Shown: piece after piece, positions 4,425 to 6,501 of the stretch
Layout: every line of letters begins with the position of its first letter
Position numbering within the stretch: position 1 is the first letter of the stretch
Assembly: GCA_016844365.1 (NCBI GenBank)
Contig: JAENIT010000036.1
Coordinates: forward strand, 1 to 6,501
Origin: Dehalococcoidia bacterium
GTDB lineage: Bacteria; Chloroflexota; Dehalococcoidia; SHYD01; SHYC01
Length of the DNA: 6,501 nucleotides
Direction of reading: 5' to 3'
Program-made: the position numbers and the translations under genes
The notes under the pieces: model-generated
Database searches by the model: none
Told to the model about the DNA's origin: nothing
What the model saw: only the letters and a program-made list of their open reading frames with translations

Positions 4425-6501
4425 CTACTTGGAAGGACTTGGGCCCCTGCTCTCCTTCAAGGCCCTTAGCACCTTGTCCGGGCTGATGGGCAGGTCTCGA
4501 ATCCTGATACCTACCGCGTTATAAACGGCGTTGGCGATGGCCGCAGGCGCGCCAAATCCCGGGGGCTCCGCCACGGCCTTAGCCCCGTAAGCTCCAGCGC
4601 TGCCCTCCGACTCCACCATTATGGTGTCCATGGGGGGCGAGTCCGGAGCTAGCGGCAACAGGTATGTGGTCAGGGACGGATTGAGAGGCACTCCGTCCCT
4701 GATGATGAAGTTTTCGTACAGGGCCCGGCCCACAGCTTGGATTAAGCCTCCCTCCATTTGTCCTTCCACGTTCATGGGGTTTATGGGGTACCCTACATCC
4801 TGAGCCTGGGTCAGCTTCAGCACCTTCACCATGCCCGTGTCTACGTCCACCATTACCTCGGCGATGAGCGCGTTGAAAATAGGGGCGTAGGGCATCTGGG
4901 ATAGGGAAGACTGCCCCATAACGGGGCCGTACTTGGAGGTGGTGGCTAAGCGGGCCAGCTCCGCCAGGGATCGTCCCTTATCGGGCGCGCCCCTCACCTG
5001 CACCCTCTCGCTTACAAGCTCCAGGTCACCTGGGTTAGCTTCCAGAAGGTCTGAGGCTAGCCGGAAGAGCTGCTCCTTAGTGTCCTGGGCGGCCTGGAAG
5101 ACCACCTGGCCGGCGCTGTATATTACTCGGCTCCCGCCTGTGGGCGAGTTATAGGGGGCCGAATCGGTGTCTCTCTTTGGGACCACAACCTTATCGTAGG
5201 AGATTGTAAGGGCTTCGGCCACAATCTGAGCCAGACTGGTGTCAGAGCCGGCTATGTCCACGGTCCCGGTGAGGAGGCTTACAGTCCCGTCCTCGTTCAT
5301 TGAGACTGTCGCCGTGGAAGGGCCGGAGCCGCTTCGCCAATCGGAGATGGCCACTCCGATGCCCCAGCCATCTTCTTTGGGACGGCTATCCCAACGGCTG
5401 CGTTCCCTGGCTGCCTGAACTGCTTCCATGAGGCTATTTTTAGGGATAATGTCCCCCATGATCGATCGGTCGCCTTCACGAACCAGGTTTTTCATCCTGA
5501 ACTCAAGGGGGTCCATCTCCAAGCGGTCGGCCACCTCGTCCATGTGGGACTCCACGGCGAAGACCATATCGGCGACGCCGGAGGCCCGGTAGGAGCCAGC
5601 CCACACCTTGTTGGTGTAGACCGCGTAGGATTCGGCCTTGTGATTAAGGATGCGATAGGGGCCTTTGGCGTGGCCGATCCCGGCGTTCACCCCGGGCCCC
5701 AGGTAAGCCCCGGTGTCGTAGATGGTACGGGATTGACGGGCCACTATAGTGCCGTCCTTCATTACGCCGGTCTTAAGGTAGGCTATGCACTCCAGCCTGG
5801 GGCCGATGGCGGTGAAGTTCTCCTCACGGGTGCTTACCATCTTCACCGGCCGCCCTGTTTTCTTGCTGAGGACGACGCAGAAGCCCTCAAAGGTGAGGCG
5901 CATCTTAGCTCCAAACGCGCCCCCGACCTCCAGAGGAACCACCTTAATACGGTTCATGGGAATCTGGAGGAGTTCTGAGAGGGTTCCCCGAATTGCGTAG
6001 GGGCCTTGGGTTGTAGTCCATACCGTTACCCGGCCCGATGGATCAACGTTAGCCATGCAGGCCATAGGTTCCATGTAGCCCTGATTGATGGGCTGGCTAC
6101 GGTAGGTTCCTTCTACAACGAAATCGGCCTCATGGAAAGCCTTGTCCACGTCTCCCATCTCCACGCTCATGCGGGAGCAGATGTTCCCCTCGCGTATCCC
6201 TGTGGAGCCAGCGTAGGACGCCAGATCGGGGTGGACTAGGGGGGACCCCGGGTTCATGGCCTCCAGGACGTCGGTGACGGCTGGCAACTCTTCGTACTCT
6301 ACTCGTATGAGGTGCACTGCCTCCTCCGCCGTCTCCTCATCGATGGCGGCCACTGCGGCCACCGGCTCACCGATGTACCTCACCACGTCCCTGGCTATGA
6401 AGACTCGGTCCCTGATGGCGGCGCCGGTGCCGTAGAGGATGTTGGGCACATCCACAGTGGTTATTATCCCGAAGACGCCGGGCAGAGCTTCGGCTTTGCT
6501 G
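4425..6501 (-). CDS. Xanthine dehydrogenase-family molybdopterin-binding large subunit (5' partial)
   Basis: This is the large catalytic subunit of a molybdenum hydroxylase (xanthine dehydrogenase/CO dehydrogenase CoxL/4-hydroxybenzoyl-CoA reductase family), which oxidises or reduces a substrate at a Mo-molybdopterin centre and passes electrons to FeS and FAD subunits. The frame is open to the window edge (…ALPGVFGIITTVDVPN), so the GTG at 6455 is internal and perhaps 60-90 residues are missing. Numbering from the first complete codon in the window, landmarks are VRYIGEPVAAVAAID (40-54), the Mo-pterin segment GGAFGAK (193-199), the active-site loop SYRASGVAD (303-311), TGGSRVIYSAGQ (454-465) and GAKAVAEPP (639-647). 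The last includes the glutamate E645, expected to be the catalytic base. The loop is not the AYRCSFR of true aerobic CO dehydrogenase, so CO oxidation is unlikely. The usual DIGQG loop reads DIAGSDTSLAQ. The substrate cannot be named. Partner subunits are not in the window and may lie beyond its right end. Confidence 0.93.
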   Translation of the reverse strand, partial: SKAEALPGVFGIITTVDVPNILYGTGAAIRDRVFIARDVVRYIGEPVAAVAAIDEETAEEAVHLIRVEYEELPAVTDVLEAMNPGSPLVHPDLASYAGSTGIREGNICSRMSVEMGDVDKAFHEADFVVEGTYRSQPINQGYMEPMACMANVDPSGRVTVWTTTQGPYAIRGTLSELLQIPMNRIKVVPLEVGGAFGAKMRLTFEGFCVVLSKKTGRPVKMVSTREENFTAIGPRLECIAYLKTGVMKDGTIVARQSRTIYDTGAYLGPGVNAGIGHAKGPYRILNHKAESYAVYTNKVWAGSYRASGVADMVFAVESHMDEVADRLEMDPLEFRMKNLVREGDRSIMGDIIPKNSLMEAVQAARERSRWDSRPKEDGWGIGVAISDWRSGSGPSTATVSMNEDGTVSLLTGTVDIAGSDTSLAQIVAEALTISYDKVVVPKRDTDSAPYNSPTGGSRVIYSAGQVVFQAAQDTKEQLFRLASDLLEANPGDLELVSERVQVRGAPDKGRSLAELARLATTSKYGPVMGQSSLSQMPYAPIFNALIAEVMVDVDTGMVKVLKLTQAQDVGYPINPMNVEGQMEGGLIQAVGRALYENFIIRDGVPLNPSLTTYLLPLAPDSPPMDTIMVESEGSAGAYGAKAVAEPPGFGAPAAIANAVYNAVGIRIRDLPISPDKVLRALKESRGPSPSK

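Noticed and set aside
5544..5978. Plus-strand 144-codon open frame opposite the molybdenum hydroxylase
   Set aside because: It lies fully antisense to a strongly conserved gene and has no family-like motif or clear ribosome binding site; it is a codon-bias shadow.
6453..6455. GTG as the start of the molybdenum hydroxylase subunit
   Set aside because: The frame continues to the window edge with family-typical residues (ALPGV..I...DVP), so it is an internal valine.

Overview
The window is a 6.5 kb, moderately GC-rich bacterial chromosomal segment with short intergenic gaps and no RNA genes, CRISPR array, insertion sequence or phage genes that I can see. The gene set suggests a Chloroflexota bacterium, perhaps of the Dehalococcoidia or a related lineage. 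The reasons are a bacterial PolX with a PHP domain, a tiny bS22-type (AURKAIP1/COX24) ribosomal protein, a bacterial PAC2-family protein, and aerobic-type molybdenum hydroxylase and crotonase genes. This taxonomic guess is inference from remembered family distributions and was not searched. Actinobacteria also carry bS22 and PAC2 proteins and remain possible.

Layout, left to right. (1) Positions 1-807 (+) hold the C-terminal PHP domain of DNA polymerase X; the gene begins before the window. (2) Positions 893-988 (+) hold an easily missed 31-codon gene for a bS22-like, highly basic protein. Its stop overlaps by one base the start of (3), 988-1722 (+), a 244-residue protein I do not recognise. 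(4) Positions 1723-1850 form a structured convergent gap with a 12-bp hairpin and competing inverted repeats. (5) Positions 1851-2612 (-) encode a crotonase-fold protein that appears to lack one of the two catalytic glutamates and to have a shortened active-site loop. (6) Positions 2613-2880 are a divergent regulatory gap with one promoter facing each way; the rightward promoter has a perfect 12-bp palindrome on its -10 box. (7) Positions 2881-3408 (+) encode a DinB-fold putative metalloenzyme. (8) Positions 3409-3495 contain a bidirectional terminator. (9) Positions 3496-4380 (-) encode a PAC2-family protein. (10) Positions 4425-6501 (-) encode the large molybdopterin-binding subunit of a xanthine dehydrogenase-family enzyme, which is open at the right edge.

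There is no single obvious pathway. The transcription units are probably PolX (perhaps alone), bS22 plus the unknown gene (translationally coupled), the crotonase, DinB, and the molybdenum hydroxylase followed by PAC2. The points most worth a second look are the bS22-unknown coupling, the palindromic operator candidate upstream of dinB, the atypical crotonase active site, and the alternative hairpins between the convergent genes. I found no convincing evidence of a wholly new multi-gene system.
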